6,241 nucleotides of DNA from positions 1 to 6,241 of the forward strand of contig JACMMD010000121.1 of the NCBI GenBank assembly GCA_014379235.1, read 5' to 3'. This DNA comes from Anaerolineae bacterium (lineage in GTDB: Bacteria > Chloroflexota > Anaerolineae > Aggregatilineales > Phototrophicaceae). Under the pieces are notes generated by a model. That model saw nothing but the letters and a program-made list of their open reading frames with translations. It was not told where the DNA came from and did no database searches. The position numbers and the translations under genes are program-made. Below, piece after piece: positions 4,361-6,241 of this stretch. Numbering within the stretch: the stretch's first letter is position 1; every line of letters starts with the position of its first letter.

Positions 4361-6241
4361 TTACTGGTCTGCCGCGCCTGTGAACACGTCGCCTGCGGGC
4401 ACAAGGACGATCTCCGGCACAGTCCCGCCGCCGAGCAGTCGAACCATCGCGTCGAGGGCAGCGTGTGAGAACTGTTCGCGTCCGACTTCCACCGAGCCGC
4501 GCATATAGTAGCCATCTTCGATGAACTGGCGCGCTGGCGGTTCAGCATCGACGCTGGTGATGATGACCGAATCCGACGCGATGTTGGCTTCTTCCAGCGC
4601 GTCAATCGCCCCATACGAACCCGCGTCATTGATGCTGGCGATCACATTGAACTCGACACCGTTTTCCAGCAGTTCGCGCACAGAACGAGCCGCATCTTCG
4701 CGGATAGCGCCGGGATAGCGTCCGATGATGTTGGCGTTCGGCGCAAGTTCGAGGATTCCGTCTTCGAGACCGTCAGCTCGCTCCACAATATGCGGCAGAG
4801 ATGCGTAGTCGAGGATGATGACGTTCGCAACGCCGTCCATCTCATCGGTGATGATTTGTGCCGCCAAGTGCCCAGCCTGTATACCCCATTCGTAATCGTT
4901 GCCCACCACTAGAACGCCGCCGTAGCTGGGCATATCGCTGGAGAAAAACACCAGCGGCAGATGCGCCGCTTGCGCCGCTTCCAGAGTATTGGCTAACAAA
5001 GCGGCATCTAACGGGCAGATCAGCAGCGCCTTCGCGCCATCGGCCCGCGCCCGTTCGATCTGCGAAATCTGGATGATCGAGTCGTTGTTACTGTCGTAGA
5101 TGCGGTAAGCCAAACCGTAGTTCGCCGCGAAATCCCCGACTTCGCGGGCCTGCGTCGAGTGATACTGGCTGGACTGGTTACAGGTTACATAGGCGATGAA
5201 ACCGTTCGCGCCGAGCCGTTCGCGGGCGTTGGCGATTTCCGCCCCGCTGGGAACGAACAAATCCGCTGTGCCTTCCTCGCCAGCCAGCACCGCCGGAGTC
5301 GGGGTGATGCGATTGGGAGGGGCAAGCAGCGGCTCAACGACGAGCGCTAACACCACCAGCACAACGACGATCACCGCAATCGCCGCGAATATGAGACGCC
5401 GCCGCTGCGACGCGGTGAACGAGTCCGGCGACGTTTTGATACCCATTGGACGCTTACGGGTGGCCGTCGAGTGTTCGGCAGTGGATACGGCTGGAAAGCT
5501 GGCCGTACTGCGAAGTCCGAGCGCACCATTGAGCGCATCCGCGAGGGCTTCGGCGCTGTCGTAGCGGGCGGCGGGGTTTTTTTCCAGCGCTTTGAGCACC
5601 ACATTCGACACTTCGAGCGGCACATCGGGGTTGACCTCGTTCGGCGGTGTCGGCTGCTTTTCGAGGTGCTGATACATGATAGCGATGACATTGCTCTCGT
5701 CCGACTCGAAAACCGGACGCCCCGCGATCATATGATAGAGGATGACACCTAAGCTGTAGATGTCGGCGCGATGGTCGATTTTGTCGCCGCGAAGCTGCTC
5801 CGGCGACATATAAGTGGGTGTGCCGACGATATTGCCGGACTTGGTGATTTCCGCCGAGCTTTCGGTCAGCTTGGCCAGTCCGAAATCCGACAGGTAAGCG
5901 TTGCCTGCTTCATCGAGCAGAATGTTACTCGGTTTAAGGTCGCGGTGGATAACGCCTTTGCCGTGCGCGTAGGCCAGTCCGCTGGCGATCTGATTGATTA
6001 GATAAGCCGTGCGCTCGAACGAAAGCAGATGTTCCGCGTCCAACAGTTTGGCGACTGTGCCGCCGCGCAGCCAGCGCATCGCCAGATAAGCCACTTCGCC
6101 TTCGATGCCATAATCGTAAACCGGAAGGATGTGCAGGTGTTCCAGGCGGGCGATAACTTCGGCCTCTTGGGCGAAGCGCCGCCGGAAATCATCTTCCTGC
6201 ATGAGGACTTGATCGGAATTAAGCTGGATGATTTTCAGCGC
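4361..6241 (-). CDS. Receptor-type Ser/Thr protein kinase with external sugar-binding-protein-like domain (5' end missing)
   Basis: The gene runs off the right edge. The frame stays open past the first visible ATG (6200-6202), and the 13 extra codons begin ALKII, whose lysine (codon 6233-6235) fits the ATP-binding VAIK lysine. That ATG is therefore internal. Counting from the edge, 626 residues are visible. Kinase domain: K3, helix-C glutamate E26, HRDLKPSN (99-106) with catalytic D101, DFG (119-121), the GTPTYMSPE activation-loop end (141-149), to about residue 238; only the glycine loop is missing. A Ser/Thr-rich juxtamembrane stretch ends in RRR, followed by one membrane helix (about 283-302). 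Residues about 347-626 form a type-1 periplasmic-binding-protein fold (RbsB/LacI-like), with the motifs GFIAYV, ICPLDAALLANTLEAAQAA, VVGNDYEWGIQAGHLAAQ and NDAGSYGAIDALEEA. It probably senses an external small solute and phosphorylates cytoplasmic proteins. The ligand cannot be told. The FHA protein at 40-981 is a possible substrate. Confidence 0.93.
   Translation of the reverse strand, partial: ALKIIQLNSDQVLMQEDDFRRRFAQEAEVIARLEHLHILPVYDYGIEGEVAYLAMRWLRGGTVAKLLDAEHLLSFERTAYLINQIASGLAYAHGKGVIHRDLKPSNILLDEAGNAYLSDFGLAKLTESSAEITKSGNIVGTPTYMSPEQLRGDKIDHRADIYSLGVILYHMIAGRPVFESDESNVIAIMYQHLEKQPTPPNEVNPDVPLEVSNVVLKALEKNPAARYDSAEALADALNGALGLRSTASFPAVSTAEHSTATRKRPMGIKTSPDSFTASQRRRLIFAAIAVIVVVLVVLALVVEPLLAPPNRITPTPAVLAGEEGTADLFVPSGAEIANARERLGANGFIAYVTCNQSSQYHSTQAREVGDFAANYGLAYRIYDSNNDSIIQISQIERARADGAKALLICPLDAALLANTLEAAQAAHLPLVFFSSDMPSYGGVLVVGNDYEWGIQAGHLAAQIITDEMDGVANVIILDYASLPHIVERADGLEDGILELAPNANIIGRYPGAIREDAARSVRELLENGVEFNVIASINDAGSYGAIDALEEANIASDSVIITSVDAEPPARQFIEDGYYMRGSVEVGREQFSHAALDAMVRLLGGGTVPEIVLVPAGDVFTGAADQ

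Noticed and set aside
5196..5564. Open frames on the plus strand opposite the kinase
   Set aside because: They have no recognisable domain and overlap the well-supported kinase and membrane-helix coding region.

Overview
The window looks like a chromosomal segment of a Chloroflexota bacterium, probably of the Anaerolineae type. This rests on gene style alone: a Hanks-type kinase with the 'HILPVYDYG' C-lobe entry typical of that phylum, an FHA protein with a long Pro/Ala/Thr-rich linker, GC-rich core genes (about 58-60% in the stretches counted) and a large FtsH. The assignment is an inference and no taxonomic marker is present. No rRNA, tRNA, CRISPR array or transposase was seen.

Layout. Minus strand 40-981 encodes an FHA-domain protein, followed by a strong hairpin (1-24) that is probably its terminator. 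A 307-bp AT-rich divergent spacer (982-1288) holds promoter candidates in both directions, including a well-spaced TTGACC-N17-TATGAT promoter for ftsH. The complete ftsH gene (1289-3250, plus strand) ends at a clear Rho-independent terminator (3275-3299). A lower-GC accessory patch of about 1 kb follows. In it a two-gene HicA/HicB toxin-antitoxin module (3391-3654 and 3666-3884) is bracketed by two direct copies of a 27-bp palindrome-containing repeat (3311-3337 and 3894-3920). The second copy supplies the last two codons and the stop of a convergent gene for a small ribbon-helix-helix-like protein (3912-4322, minus). Upstream of that gene on the minus strand, 38 bp away, is a large receptor-type Ser/Thr kinase (4361 to the window edge, 5' end missing).

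How the parts may work together. The kinase is the most interesting gene: a cytoplasmic Hanks kinase, one membrane helix, and an external sugar-binding-protein-like (RbsB/Peripla_BP_4 type) domain in a single chain. This is the architecture expected of a one-component receptor that converts binding of a small solute into Ser/Thr phosphorylation. The FHA protein in the same window is the usual kind of phospho-threonine reader or kinase target. Together they recall the mycobacterial GlnH-GlnX-PknG-GarA route, where a solute-binding protein, a kinase and an FHA protein act in series. The link between the two genes here is a hypothesis, since ftsH and the toxin-antitoxin patch lie between them. 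FtsH is a housekeeping membrane protease, and the hicAB patch looks like a separate later arrival.
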